Shown: positions 9,042 through 19,177 of the stretch, piece by piece | Numbering within the stretch: position 1 is the stretch's first letter | How the letters are laid out: each line of letters begins with the position of its first letter | NCBI GenBank assembly: GCA_934168365.1 | Contig: CAKPNJ010000002.1 | Location: forward strand, 112,305 to 176,304 | Origin: an uncultured Clostridia bacterium | GTDB taxonomy: Bacteria; Bacillota; Clostridia; TANB77; CAG-508 | DNA length: 64,000 nucleotides | Direction: 5' to 3' | Translations under genes and position numbers: made by a program | Notes under the pieces: model-generated | What the model saw: only the letters and a program-made list of their open reading frames with translations | Told to the model about the DNA's origin: nothing | Database searches by the model: none

Positions 9042-10556
9042 CTATAGTTCACCTAATACCTTTCTATCTATTTTGCAGTTGTTGGTCATAGGCATTTTAT
9101 CTATAAATTTTATTTTTTTAGGAATCATATAATGTGGTAATATATTTTTTAATTCTTCTTTTATTTTTGTAATTTCCTCATTCTTATTTTTAACTATATT
9201 TTTTGTAACTATATATGCTTGTAAATATTTGACTGTAATATTATCATCTTCATATTTGGGAATAACAGCTACACTTTTTACACTTTTAACTCGTGCTATG
9301 TTGTTTTCTATATCCTCTATTTCTATCCTATAACCATGTAATTTAACTTGAAAGTCCAGTCTTCCACAATAATATAGCTGTCCATTTTGTATATAGCCTT
9401 TATCTCCAGTTCTATAAGCTCTATAATCTATATTGTTTATTTTGTAATTTTCAAAAACTTTTTTTGTTTTTTCATAATTATTAAAATACCCAATGCTTAC
9501 TGTGTCGCCTACTATAACTATTTCACCCTTTTCATTTTCGGGCAAGTTCTCTTTTTTATGATTTTGTATTAAGATATAGGTATTTTCTTTTGGTTTACCA
9601 ACCGGAAGAGATTGTTGTCTTTTTATCATTTCCTTAGTAATAGTAACATTGGTTACTGCAACTGTTGCCTCTGTTGGTCCATATGTATTTATTACTTCAG
9701 AGTCTTCAAATCTATTCATTATTTTCTCTGCTGTTGAATTTTGAAGAACCTCTCCGCAAAATAAAAAAGTTTCTAGTTTTGGTAATAATTCTCTATTAAA
9801 TTTTTTATCTGATAAGCACATATTGATAAAAGATGGTGTAGACACCCATATATTAGCGTTTGACTTTTTTAACAAATCAAATAATTTTTCCATATCAGTT
9901 TGAGTATCTTTATCTATTGCTACTAAAGTACTTCCTGTAGCTAGCGAAGTATATAAGTCCATAACCGATAAATCAAATGAAAATGGTGCTTGATTTAGAA
10001 AAATTAAATCACTTTTTTGGTCTATTTTTCCCAATCGTTTAGACCATTTTAGAAAGTTATTTAAACAATTTACTGTTATTTGCACTCCCTTTGGAATCCC
10101 TGTACTTCCAGATGTAAAAATGATATAAAAAACATCATTCTCTTTAACATAATATTTTTTATCTATCTTTTCATTTTTTTCAGATTCTTCTTTTATTTTA
10201 TCTATATCCCATACTCTTGAATCTTCTAATTTGCTTTCTTCTGGGCATAGAATTATCTTTGAATTCACAGTTTCTATTATTTGTTTTGTTCTTTCTATTG
10301 GTACAGATGTATCTATTGGACAATATCCCCTACCAGACTTTACACATGCTAAAAAACAAATTAACATATATTTATCTTTATGTCCATATATAATAATTGG
10401 AGTTTTATCTCTTTTCATTTGTAATTGTATTGCATTTGCTAAACTATTTGATTTTTCTTCTAATTCTGCGTATGTTAATTTTTCTCCATTTATTTGATAT
10501 GCTATCTTATTGGGTTGCATGATAGAACATTTTCTTATTTCATCTATTATCTCCAT
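9042..10556 (-). CDS. dltA: D-alanine--carrier protein ligase, DltA-like
   Basis: An adenylation-domain enzyme of 504 residues that activates D-Ala with ATP and loads it on DltC. Visible core motifs: FTSGSTGIPKG (A3), YGPTEATVAV (A5), YRTGDKG (A7) and the C-terminal lysine region NCKIDRKVL (A10). No condensation or carrier domain is fused, so it is a stand-alone ligase. The start overlaps the aminotransferase end by about 10 bp. Amino-acid specificity cannot be read with certainty from sequence; the operon context points to D-Ala. Confidence 0.85.
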   Translation of the reverse strand: MEIIDEIRKCSIMQPNKIAYQINGEKLTYAELEEKSNSLANAIQLQMKRDKTPIIIYGHKDKYMLICFLACVKSGRGYCPIDTSVPIERTKQIIETVNSKIILCPEESKLEDSRVWDIDKIKEESEKNEKIDKKYYVKENDVFYIIFTSGSTGIPKGVQITVNCLNNFLKWSKRLGKIDQKSDLIFLNQAPFSFDLSVMDLYTSLATGSTLVAIDKDTQTDMEKLFDLLKKSNANIWVSTPSFINMCLSDKKFNRELLPKLETFLFCGEVLQNSTAEKIMNRFEDSEVINTYGPTEATVAVTNVTITKEMIKRQQSLPVGKPKENTYILIQNHKKENLPENEKGEIVIVGDTVSIGYFNNYEKTKKVFENYKINNIDYRAYRTGDKGYIQNGQLYYCGRLDFQVKLHGYRIEIEDIENNIARVKSVKSVAVIPKYEDDNITVKYLQAYIVTKNIVKNKNEEITKIKEELKNILPHYMIPKKIKFIDKMPMTNNCKIDRKVLGEL

Positions 10557-11770
10557 AATATATACTCCCCTATTATATCTTTAAAATTTTTTGTAATATA
10601 ATCTACTTGTTCATCTGTTAATTTGCTATATAGCGGTAAAGTAATTTCATTTTTATAAAAATCAAATGCATTTGGATAGTCCTTTATGTCAAAGCCTAGT
10701 TTTTTATAAGCTGTAAGCATTGGAAGTGGTTTGTAATGCACATTACAAGCAATTCCTCTTTCTGCCATTTTTACTATTATTTCATTTCTTTTTTCTTCGT
10801 CTATTCCTTTTATTCTTATAAAGTATAAATGTCCTGATGATCTATGATTTTCATTTCTATGGTTTAATACCATTACAGGTAAATCTTTAAATGCTTCATT
10901 GTATTTGTTTATAATTTCGTGTCTTCTTTCTATTAGTCCTTCATATCTTTCCATTTGGGCAAGTCCTATTCCTGCCATAATGTCTGTCATATTGCATTTA
11001 TAATATGTATCTACGATATCATATTCCCATGCTCCTAATCCATTTTTGTGCATAGCATCTTTGGTTTGTCCATGTAGAGAAAGTAATTGATATTGTTTGT
11101 ATATTGCTTCATTATCTAAGCCTTCTTTATTTTTCCATGTTGCTGCACCACCTTCTGCTGTTGTTAAATTTTTAACAGCATGGAATGAAAATGTTGTAAA
11201 GTCTGCAAACTCTCCTGACATTTTTCCATCTTTTTGTGCTCCAAGACCATGAGCGCTGTCTGCTACTACAATTATTCTATTATATAGTTTTTGTATTTCA
11301 TTGTCAGGTTTAAATAGATTTTTCTTTTCTTCTACTATTTTAAATATTTTATCATAGTCAACTATAATTCCTGCTATATCAACTGGTATAATTACTTTTG
11401 TTTTTTCTGTAATAGCATTTGCAAGTTGTTCATAGTCCATTTCAACTGAATCTTTCTGTGTGTCAACTAAAACTAATTTAGCGCCTAGATGTGCAACTGG
11501 ACTAGCTGATGCTGTATACGTATAAGCTGAAGTTATTACTTCGTCACCCTCTTTTATTCCCAGTATTCTTAATGTTAGCTCTAATGATGCTGTTGCTGAA
11601 TTTAAACATACTGCTTTTTCTGTATGACATAGATTTGCTATTTCCCTTTCAAATTGTTTTGTTTTAGGCCCTGTGGTAATCCATCCTGACTTTAATGTAT
11701 CTACAACTTGTTCAATTTCTTTTTCACCAATATCTGGAGGTGAAAATGGTATGTTCATTTTTACACTCAT
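10547..11770 (-). CDS. DegT-family aminotransferase (PglE-like)
   Basis: A PLP-dependent sugar aminotransferase of 407 residues, likely acting on the 4-keto sugar made by the adjacent CapD/PglF-type dehydratase. DSAHGLGAQK carries the aspartate that contacts the cofactor nitrogen, and FSFHAVKNLTTAEGG carries the Schiff-base lysine. It begins one base before the dehydratase stop region, and an AGAAGGA RBS precedes the ATG. An ATG four codons in is also possible. Together with the sugar transferase at 5624-6310 this suggests a UDP-4-amino-4,6-dideoxy sugar. Confidence 0.85.
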   Translation of the reverse strand: MSVKMNIPFSPPDIGEKEIEQVVDTLKSGWITTGPKTKQFEREIANLCHTEKAVCLNSATASLELTLRILGIKEGDEVITSAYTYTASASPVAHLGAKLVLVDTQKDSVEMDYEQLANAITEKTKVIIPVDIAGIIVDYDKIFKIVEEKKNLFKPDNEIQKLYNRIIVVADSAHGLGAQKDGKMSGEFADFTTFSFHAVKNLTTAEGGAATWKNKEGLDNEAIYKQYQLLSLHGQTKDAMHKNGLGAWEYDIVDTYYKCNMTDIMAGIGLAQMERYEGLIERRHEIINKYNEAFKDLPVMVLNHRNENHRSSGHLYFIRIKGIDEEKRNEIIVKMAERGIACNVHYKPLPMLTAYKKLGFDIKDYPNAFDFYKNEITLPLYSKLTDEQVDYITKNFKDIIGEYILWR

Positions 11771-13645
11771 CTATTCCTTCTCCTTATTTACTTCTTCTGG
11801 TTTCCTATATGTTGTTACTACTTCTTTCATAACATTTTTAATGTTTTCACCAGAATATTTTTCATTATATTCTAATTCTTTTAGTATGTCTAATTTTTCT
11901 TCAAGTTCAGTCATTTCCATATGCATTGGCTTACTTATGAATATCTTGTCATGCTTTGTTGATGTTAAGCCTTCTTCTGACATCAATATTTCTTCATATA
12001 GTTTTTCGCCTGGTCTTAGTCCTGTTATTTCTATTGGTATGTCTACATTTGGTTCATATCCTAATAGTTTTATTAAACTAACTGCCAAGTCATATATTTT
12101 TACAGGTTCTCCCATATCTAGTACAAATATTTCTCCACCTTTTGCATATGTAACTGCTTGTAGTATAAGTTGTACTGCCTCTGGTATTGTCATAAAAAAT
12201 CTTGTGATGTCTTTGTGTGTTACAGTAACTGGTCCACCTCTTTCAATTTGCTTCTTGAACAGTGGTATAACTGAACCATTACTTCCTAATACATTGCCAA
12301 ATCTAACTGCTACATATTCTGTTTTACTTACTTTGTTTTTAGCTTGTACTATCATTTCACAAACTCTTTTACTCGCCCCCATTATGTTTGTTGGGTTTAC
12401 AGCTTTGTCTGTTGAAATTAGCACAAATTTTTCTACTCCATATTCGTCTGCACAATTTACCACATTGTATGTTCCAAATACATTGTTGTGAATTGCCTCT
12501 AATGGGCTTTTTTCCATAAGTGGTACATGTTTATGTGCTGCAGCATGAAATACTATTTCTGGCTTATATGTTTCAAATACATTATTTAGTCTTGCTTTAT
12601 CTCTAACACTTGCAACAATCGCTTCTAAATTAAGTTTTGGATATTCTGCTCTTAATTCCATTTCTATGTCATACAGATTGTTTTCATATATATCTAATAT
12701 TACTAATCTTTTAGGGTCATATTTAACAATTTGTCTGCATAGTTCTGAACCTATTGAACCTCCTCCACCTGTTACTAATACAGTTTTATTTTTTATTAAA
12801 GAATTAATGTTTTTGTTATCTAGGTGTACTGGGTCTCTTCCTAATAAATCTTCAATTTGAACATCTCTCAGGCTGTTCATAGCTCCTTGTTTGTTAATCA
12901 CTTCTTCAGTTGTAGGTAATACTCTTGTTTTTACACCAGTTTCTTGACATATTTCTAATATTTTTCTTCTTGAAATTGCATCTATTTTATTTATTGCAAA
13001 GAATATCAAATCTACATTTTTTTCTTTTGCTATCTTAGGTATATCATATCTTGTTCCTAATACTTTAACCCCTAAAATATAGTGGTTTATTTTGCTTATA
13101 TCATCATCTATAATTCCTACAATATTGTATTTGTCTCGCATGTTATTTTTTATAGCTATGATGATTTCTCTTGCACCCATCCCAGCGCCAATTATAAGTA
13201 GATTATTAGCTTTATTGTCTTGATTTTTATTTATCTTTTCGTATTTTGACATTCTCCTACTTAGAATTGATCTTCCAGCCAGTCTATACATGACAAAAGT
13301 GCCAGCAATCAACACTCCTGACAATACATTTACTTTTAAGTTTATATATTCTAAGTGAAAAGCTTTATCTGCTAATGACAAAACTGTCATAGACAAAAAT
13401 GCACTAATTATATATTTTATATAGTCTTTTCCCACTTCATAACGCATCATATTTTGATACATACGAAAAATATTTAAAAAGATTTGATATATAATGACCA
13501 CTATTAATATTTGCATCGCCAACATTTTGATATTATCTATATGTATATTTAAAAAAAAGATTGATGCTATATAACAGCTAATAATAATTAATATATCCAT
13601 TAAAATTAAAAGAACATTTCTATTCTTTTTAATTATTTCCTTCAT
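11771..13645 (-). CDS. Membrane nucleotide-sugar 4,6-dehydratase (CapD/PglF type)
   Basis: 624 residues: four N-terminal transmembrane helices (about 10-115), a CoA-binding-like Rossmann domain (GAGMGAREI near 155), then the extended SDR catalytic domain with GGGGSIGSE. The Tyr of the usual YxxxK motif is Met here (NPTNIMGASKR), as in PglF/FlaA1 UDP-GlcNAc 4,6-dehydratases. It is the first gene of the polysaccharide operon, downstream of a gap holding the cmk terminator. It probably converts UDP-GlcNAc to the 4-keto-6-deoxy sugar for the next gene. Confidence 0.9.
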   Translation of the reverse strand: MKEIIKKNRNVLLILMDILIIISCYIASIFFLNIHIDNIKMLAMQILIVVIIYQIFLNIFRMYQNMMRYEVGKDYIKYIISAFLSMTVLSLADKAFHLEYINLKVNVLSGVLIAGTFVMYRLAGRSILSRRMSKYEKINKNQDNKANNLLIIGAGMGAREIIIAIKNNMRDKYNIVGIIDDDISKINHYILGVKVLGTRYDIPKIAKEKNVDLIFFAINKIDAISRRKILEICQETGVKTRVLPTTEEVINKQGAMNSLRDVQIEDLLGRDPVHLDNKNINSLIKNKTVLVTGGGGSIGSELCRQIVKYDPKRLVILDIYENNLYDIEMELRAEYPKLNLEAIVASVRDKARLNNVFETYKPEIVFHAAAHKHVPLMEKSPLEAIHNNVFGTYNVVNCADEYGVEKFVLISTDKAVNPTNIMGASKRVCEMIVQAKNKVSKTEYVAVRFGNVLGSNGSVIPLFKKQIERGGPVTVTHKDITRFFMTIPEAVQLILQAVTYAKGGEIFVLDMGEPVKIYDLAVSLIKLLGYEPNVDIPIEITGLRPGEKLYEEILMSEEGLTSTKHDKIFISKPMHMEMTELEEKLDILKELEYNEKYSGENIKNVMKEVVTTYRKPEEVNKEKE

Positions 13646-13754
13646 TTTATTTCCCCTTAAATTTCACAATTTTATGCTTTTTTTATTCTATAATAATACT
13701 CTATAAAATGCAACCCTTTTTGCGACATTTTTCTGGTATTTTTTGCATAAAAAG

Positions 13755-13796
13755 ATGTCAAAATTCATTAAGACCTAATTTAATGAATTTTGACAT
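13755..13796 (-). terminator. Hairpin after cmk
   Basis: A perfect 16-bp stem (ATGTCAAAATTCATTA and its complement) with a 10-nt loop lies directly after the cmk stop. It separates the cmk operon from the polysaccharide locus. The T-run is short, so efficiency is uncertain. Confidence 0.7.
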
Positions 13797-13799
13797 TTA

Positions 13800-14483
13800 T
13801 TAACCTATTGGTTTTATTCTTTTATCAAATATAATATCTTTCACTTTTCCCTTTACTTGTCCTATTGTTAAGTGTGTTGTATCTATTACAATCGCATCTT
13901 CTGCAATTTTTAAAGCTCCTACTGGTTTATGCATATCATTATAATCTCTTGTCTTTATAGCCTCCAGTACTTCTTCGTATGTCATATCAATTCCTTTTTC
14001 TTGATTTTCTTTAAATCTTCTTTGTGCTCTTTCTTCAACACTTGCATCTAAATATATTTTCACATCAGCATTTGGAAATACTACTGTTGTAATATCTCTG
14101 CCTTCCATTATCACATCTGCATTTTGTGCCATTTTTCTTTGTAGCTCTACCATTATTTCTCTTACTTCTGGTATTGATGATACTGGAGAAACAAATGCTG
14201 ATACTTCTTTGGTTCTAATCTCTTTACTTACATTTTCTCCATTCAAATACACTTGTTGTTCTTCGCCTTCATTTTTCATTTTTATATCAATATCTTTTGC
14301 AATTTGTATAATCTTCTCTTTTTCTTCTATACTTGTTATTTTTTGTCTTAAAGCTTGAAGTGCAACACATCTGTACATTGCCCCTGTATCTATGTTTACA
14401 AGTCCTAACTCCTTTGATATTAGTTTTGTTACCGTTCCTTTTCCTGTTCCTGCCGGTCCATCAATTGCTACTATAAATGACAT
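13800..14483 (-). CDS. cmk: Cytidylate kinase
   Basis: Phosphorylates CMP/dCMP with ATP. The P-loop DGPAGTGKGTV is at residues 7-17, and the DTGAMYR, EGRDITTVVFP and RDYND-type motifs of CMP kinases follow in order. 227 residues is the standard bacterial length. It starts 3 bp after the stop of the P-loop/Asp23 gene and is probably co-transcribed with it. A hairpin terminator follows. Confidence 0.95.
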   Translation of the reverse strand: MSFIVAIDGPAGTGKGTVTKLISKELGLVNIDTGAMYRCVALQALRQKITSIEEKEKIIQIAKDIDIKMKNEGEEQQVYLNGENVSKEIRTKEVSAFVSPVSSIPEVREIMVELQRKMAQNADVIMEGRDITTVVFPNADVKIYLDASVEERAQRRFKENQEKGIDMTYEEVLEAIKTRDYNDMHKPVGALKIAEDAIVIDTTHLTIGQVKGKVKDIIFDKRIKPIG

Positions 14484-14485
14484 AT

Positions 14486-15364
14486 TTATTCCTCCTCTTT
14501 TTCTTTTTTCTCTGGCATATAAATAGCTTTTGCTACAATCGTAATGTCTTTTACATTCATCGTTGTAAGCTTTTCAATTTCTTTCCTAATTTTATCTTTA
14601 AATTCTCTTAATGCTGTTAATATATTAAAGCCAAAAACTATAGATACTTCCATATATATATTTGGTCCTTCTGGTGTACTTTCTACTCTTGTTTTTAACA
14701 CTTTATATATTGCATCTGAACGTGTTGCTAGGTACTCTGCAATTTGTCTAAACACAGAATCTGAAATTGTAAAGTTTCCTAAGTAGCTAAATGTTGGTCT
14801 TATTATTGATTTTTCCGCTATGTATGGATCTTTGTCTTTTCCTTTAAATTTAAATATTTGAAGTGGATCTAATATATATCCAGAGAAATCTTTTTTTATT
14901 TCAAAGGTTGGTACTGGAATAACATGTTTTCCTTGTGTTGTACGTATTCTTTTTGCTTCTTCCATTTCTGCTTCTGTAGCCACATCTTGAATATATATTC
15001 TTTTACTAACTTTAGGTAATCCTAGGTTTTCAGTTATCTTATCTATCATGCCATCAGAAGTACCCAGAATCAATATAGATTCTGGTTTATATTTTCTTAT
15101 TGCTTTTCTCATTTCATTTCTATCTTTTTCATTTATGAATATTGCCTTTTTTACAGTTTCCACTTTTGTTGGAGCCTTTTTGGCTGATGTCCCTGCTACT
15201 ACATTGTTCTCGCATACTAGTAGTCCATCATCAATAATGTATTTCACATTGTTTTCTTTTGCCACCATCTGTGCTCTATAGCTTTTTCCTGTTCCTGATG
15301 GTCCAACAAATGAATATACTTTTATGTCATCAGTTGAATTTAAATTATTAAATAGTAATTGCAA
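14486..15364 (-). CDS. P-loop protein with C-terminal Asp23/Gls24-like domain
   Basis: 292 residues. The N-terminal half has a Walker A motif (GPSGTGKSY, residues 20-28) and reads like a nucleotide-binding domain. The C-terminal third (about 200-285) resembles the Asp23/Gls24 fold, with SDSVFRQIAEYLATRSD and a VEST..YMEVSIVFGFNI stretch. This combination is known in Clostridia as an uncharacterised protein. The function is unknown; an envelope-stress or cell-surface scaffold role is only a guess from the Asp23 domain. Confidence 0.65.
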   Translation of the reverse strand: MQLLFNNLNSTDDIKVYSFVGPSGTGKSYRAQMVAKENNVKYIIDDGLLVCENNVVAGTSAKKAPTKVETVKKAIFINEKDRNEMRKAIRKYKPESILILGTSDGMIDKITENLGLPKVSKRIYIQDVATEAEMEEAKRIRTTQGKHVIPVPTFEIKKDFSGYILDPLQIFKFKGKDKDPYIAEKSIIRPTFSYLGNFTISDSVFRQIAEYLATRSDAIYKVLKTRVESTPEGPNIYMEVSIVFGFNILTALREFKDKIRKEIEKLTTMNVKDITIVAKAIYMPEKKEKEEE

Positions 15365-15382
15365 TGTTCTTCTCCTTTTAAA

Positions 15383-16856
15383 TTATTTTTCTACAGTGAT
15401 AATTTGATAGTCTGATCCTCTATATGGAGTTCTTATTCTATTTCTCGCCAATTCTTTCAATTCATATTTTTCTACCATTTCATTATACCATTCTAATCCT
15501 TCACGGTCAATTAGTATAATTCTACCTTTATAATTTTGTAATTCTTTTTCCTCAAATATTATTTTTAGTGGAGGGCTAAAGTTTTCAAATGGTTTCAAAT
15601 CATGTTTTTCATCAAGGTTGTATAAATACCAATTGTATTCTGGCATTTGCACAAATATATTTGTAGCATGATATATATCCTTGTATAGAATAATTGTATT
15701 ATCTTGATATTGGCCTTTTATGTATTCCACTTCTGTTTCATTTGCTGGTTCATATATGTCTCTTACTATTATCATATTATTATATATTCCTAGTGTTAAT
15801 ACAATTAGAACCACTATCAAAGATATTACTTTTTGATGTTTTCTTTCCGAATTTGCTATGTAATATGCAAATGGGAATATCAGTACCCCAGTTGTTATCA
15901 GCATATATCTATAATACATAATTGGTTTTATGAGTACAGTGACTATAAGCATTGAAAAATATAATATAAAGTGTACTGCTAAACAAAACATTGCTAAAGT
16001 AATTGGTTTACCTTGTTTTTTATTGCAAATTATTTGGTATATTAAATATGAATACATAATTAGAGTGTATACAGCTGTTACCGCAATACTTAATTTTCCG
16101 TTAAACTGCACTCCTAATGGTGCAACAACAGTGTCTCCCCAAGTTAGTGGTATCCAATATCCATGGCTAACCGCATTAGCTTGTTTTAAAAATATTGGTA
16201 TCCATGGTAAATAACCTGCTATTTGTGCTATTGCTATTATTATAAATGTAATTATGTATTTCTTTTTTGGTATTTTCTTTGAAAATAGTATGTATAGGGA
16301 TAGTAAGCCATTTATAATTGCAACTGTTACTAGTCCATAATAATGGCAATGGGCTGCACATAAGCTAAATATTGCAAATAAAATCCAGTTTTTTATTTTA
16401 TATTCTTTCACTATTCTATAAGCATATATTGCTGTTAGTGTGACAAATAGCATTGTCCAAGTATACATACGTATTTCTGTTGCATACATTGCCATAAATG
16501 GCAAGAATAGTGTTAAAAATGAAAATGCTAATCCGTGTTTTTGCTCCAAAGTCTTTCCTAATGTGTGTAAATCCAAGTATTGCCATTATAATTCCTGCTA
16601 ATACTGAAAATATTCTACAAGTTATTATTGACTCTCCAAATATTCCAGTAAATAGCTTTAATAATAAATAGTATAATACTGGGTGTACATCATTTATATC
16701 AATTCTTATTATTTGACTATAATCGTGTCTTATTAGTGCCATAGTGTAAGCTTCATCAAACCATACTCCCGAATGAAAAGCACTAATCAATATAAATATT
16801 ATTCCTAATATAAGTACTAAAATATGGAATGTTTTTGCTTCTAATATTTTGTTCAT
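15383..16856 (-). CDS. GT39-type membrane glycosyltransferase read through a CGGA quadruplet
   Basis: A polytopic PMT/ArnT-like glycosyltransferase of about 490 residues that would use a polyprenyl-linked sugar outside the membrane. The catalytic acidic motif VWFDEAYT is at residues 31-38. In plain triplets the frame breaks after codon 107. The codon there is an in-frame CGG (16533-16535). Reading CGGA (16532-16535) as one glycine gives AKT-G-LAFSF and 382 further conserved residues to the stop at 15383. The tandem paralogue at 16859-18334 has the same segment intact with GGA glycine at this position (EKE-G-ILFSF), a strong internal control. Alternatives are an ordinary frameshift mutation or a sequencing error, but five other sites in the window show the same C-before-GGN pattern. 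Confidence 0.85.
16532..16535 (-). other. CGGA quadruplet codon (Gly108) in the GT39 gene
   Basis: An in-frame CGG follows ACA; the extra base C precedes a GGA glycine codon. Reading the four bases as Gly joins two frames that together match the neighbouring paralogue without a gap. No stop codon, SD-like sequence or obvious stem is next to it. Confidence 0.75.
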
Positions 16857-16858
16857 TT

Positions 16859-18334
16859 TTATCCTCTCTTATCTAATAATGTTATAGAATATTTATATGC
16901 ATGATACTCTACTTCAAACATTTCTTGTTTTATTAATTCAATATTTTCTCCATATCTTTGTACAAATTGGTCATATATAGCATATGTTTCAGAGTTTATA
17001 ATCCATATTCTTCCTTTATAATCATCCAATGGCTCTAGTGTTTTTATTGTGGTCATATTTTTTCCCAATGCCTCATATGCTGCTTCTTGATTCCAATAGC
17101 TCTCATCATAAAAATATGTAGGCATATTGTTTCCTAGTTGCATAGCTAAAGTAAATCCACTTCCTTCATTGCCCCAAACTATTATATCTCCATCTTTAAA
17201 GTCATGTTTAATATATTCTAAGGGTTGTGTATTTGTTTCTAAATAGTTCATTTTTATTACATTGGCATTTACTATTCCTGCTATTACCAATGTAGTAATG
17301 CATATTAGTATTGGTATGATTCTGCTTTTTCCCTTTGCTATAAAGAATGATATAAAAAATACAAATAGTCCTGTTAAAACTAAGAAATATCTTGCATATA
17401 ATATTGGCATTTTTATTGAGATAACTAAAGCTATTAGCATTACTAATAAATATACTATAATAGCCCAATTACCAGCCCTTTTTTCTTTGCTTTTTATTGC
17501 TGTATATATAACATACGCAAGTATAATTCCACCAAATACAAGTGCTACTATGTCACTTATGAATTTTGCATCCAAGTTTCCCACAAATTGGAATATAAAA
17601 ATTTGTTTAAATAATTCTAGTGAAGGGCCAGTGATCCAAAATCCTTTAGATACATGGCTTGTTTGTGCTAAAAAGCAAGTTATCCATGGTATATATAATA
17701 TTATTTGTACTATTGCTGAAATTGTAAAGCATTTTAATTGCTTGGTGTAATGTTTTTGTTTTATTGCTTGTTTTAATAAATATATAAATAGTATTAAATT
17801 TACTACTCCTGCTGTTACTAAAGCATAATAATGTGTATATGCTGAAGCCAAACTAAATATGGCAAATATTATCCAATTTTTTGTGTTTGGATTTTTATAT
17901 ATTCTATAGGCATATATTGACATCAATGTCACAAATAACATTGCCCATGTATACATTCTAAGTTCTCCTGCATATATGCAGTTTATTGGTAAAAAGAATG
18001 TAAAAAATGAGAATAGTATTCCTTCTTTTTCTCCAAAATCTTTTCGTATATGTGTATATCCTAATAGTCCAAGTATTGCTAATGGAATTACTGACATTAT
18101 TCTATATGCATATATATTTGTTCCAAATATTAAGTAAATTATATGTAATATCCAATAATATAGAATTGGGTGTACGTCGTTTCCTACAATTCTCCATATG
18201 TCTGCAAAACTGCTTTTTACTATTCCTACTGTATAGCTTTCGTCAAACCATAAATTATTATGGAATACTGGTATTGTTACAAATATTATCCCTAATATTA
18301 TTAGTGCAATATGTAGATATTTTGTTTTCTTCAT
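16859..18334 (-). CDS. GT39-type membrane glycosyltransferase (intact paralogue)
   Basis: About 491 residues with roughly 10-11 transmembrane segments. LWFDESYT near residue 30 is the acidic catalytic motif in the first extracytoplasmic loop, and HIRKDFG, LRMYTWAMLFVT and YTHYYALVTAG match the paralogue just downstream. I took the ATG at 18334, which follows AAGGGATGAG; the upstream ATG at 18361 lacks an RBS. The two paralogues sit 3 bp apart, a recent tandem duplication. Its glycine at the quadruplet-equivalent position is encoded by plain GGA. Confidence 0.85.
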   Translation of the reverse strand: MKKTKYLHIALIILGIIFVTIPVFHNNLWFDESYTVGIVKSSFADIWRIVGNDVHPILYYWILHIIYLIFGTNIYAYRIMSVIPLAILGLLGYTHIRKDFGEKEGILFSFFTFFLPINCIYAGELRMYTWAMLFVTLMSIYAYRIYKNPNTKNWIIFAIFSLASAYTHYYALVTAGVVNLILFIYLLKQAIKQKHYTKQLKCFTISAIVQIILYIPWITCFLAQTSHVSKGFWITGPSLELFKQIFIFQFVGNLDAKFISDIVALVFGGIILAYVIYTAIKSKEKRAGNWAIIVYLLVMLIALVISIKMPILYARYFLVLTGLFVFFISFFIAKGKSRIIPILICITTLVIAGIVNANVIKMNYLETNTQPLEYIKHDFKDGDIIVWGNEGSGFTLAMQLGNNMPTYFYDESYWNQEAAYEALGKNMTTIKTLEPLDDYKGRIWIINSETYAIYDQFVQRYGENIELIKQEMFEVEYHAYKYSITLLDKRG

Positions 18335-18400
18335 TTTAATCTCATCCCTTCTCTTCGGCACAAATTATATCACTCTTACATTTTATTGTCTACACTAAAA

Positions 18401-18431
18401 GGTGACTTTGGGGACGGGGTCAAAAGTCACC
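18401..18431. repeat. REP-like repeat 1 (GGGGACGGGGTC core)
   Basis: GGTGACTTT and AAAGTCACC arms flank GGGGACGGGGTC. It overlaps the 3' end of the YdcF-like gene and supplies that gene's last residues and stop codon. It is in inverted orientation to repeat 2, which lies on the other side of the same gene. Confidence 0.75.
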
Positions 18432-19118
18432 CTTTTTATCATTGGTCACATCTCCATTGCCACTCACTGGTATTGTATCTCCTAAGTAAGTTGGCTCTGG
18501 TTTAATTATACATTTAAAGAAATCTTTATCTCTTGCCAAGATTTCTCTTAATTCTCTTATAACTTGTCCTCTATATTCTCTTGGATCTGATGCTACTCCA
18601 TATGCCTCTATTCCTAGTTTTTCAGCTACGTATAAGGCTCTATATAAATGATACTTTTGTGTAACAATTATTATTTTCTGTGCTTTAAAAATTTCTTTTG
18701 CACGATACACACTATCATAAGTAGAAAAACCTGCATGGTCCATAAATATATCTTCTGATTTTACACCTTTTTCAATTGCAAAATCTTTCATAACATTTAC
18801 TTCATCATATTCTTCTTTTCCGTGGTCGCCACTCATTATTATTTTTGAAGAAGTTTGATTATTATATAGTGCAATTCCTTGTAATAGTCTATCTTCTAGC
18901 ATTGGGCTCGGCTTATCTCCCCATATTCCAGCACCTAATACTAAAATGCAATCTACATTTTCTAATTCTTTTGCTTGTTTTTCTGTTACTATTTTACTTT
19001 TGGTTTTATTTACCACATAAAAGTTTATTGACAATAATATTATTCCAATAAGTACGCACAATATCAATATTGTAATTATCAAAATTTTAAGCATATTCTT
19101 CTCCTTTGGTTTTTCCAT
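18420..19118 (-). CDS. YdcF/SanA-like DUF218 membrane protein
   Basis: 232 residues: one N-terminal transmembrane helix (about 8-32), then a DUF218 domain with VDCILVLGAGIWGDKPS, SGDHGKEEYDE and TQKYHLYRA, the usual conserved stretches. The family acts in envelope or vancomycin-barrier functions in other bacteria, but the biochemical role is unclear. The last codons (KKGDF and stop) lie within REP-like repeat 1, so the C-terminus has been altered or capped by the repeat. Inverted copies of the repeat flank the gene. Confidence 0.8.
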   Translation of the reverse strand: MEKPKEKNMLKILIITILILCVLIGIILLSINFYVVNKTKSKIVTEKQAKELENVDCILVLGAGIWGDKPSPMLEDRLLQGIALYNNQTSSKIIMSGDHGKEEYDEVNVMKDFAIEKGVKSEDIFMDHAGFSTYDSVYRAKEIFKAQKIIIVTQKYHLYRALYVAEKLGIEAYGVASDPREYRGQVIRELREILARDKDFFKCIIKPEPTYLGDTIPVSGNGDVTNDKKGDF

Positions 19119-19177
19119 AGTTTTACCTCTCTTTTACTACTTTATAAACTATTTCTTAATATAATTTTTAAGCAAAA

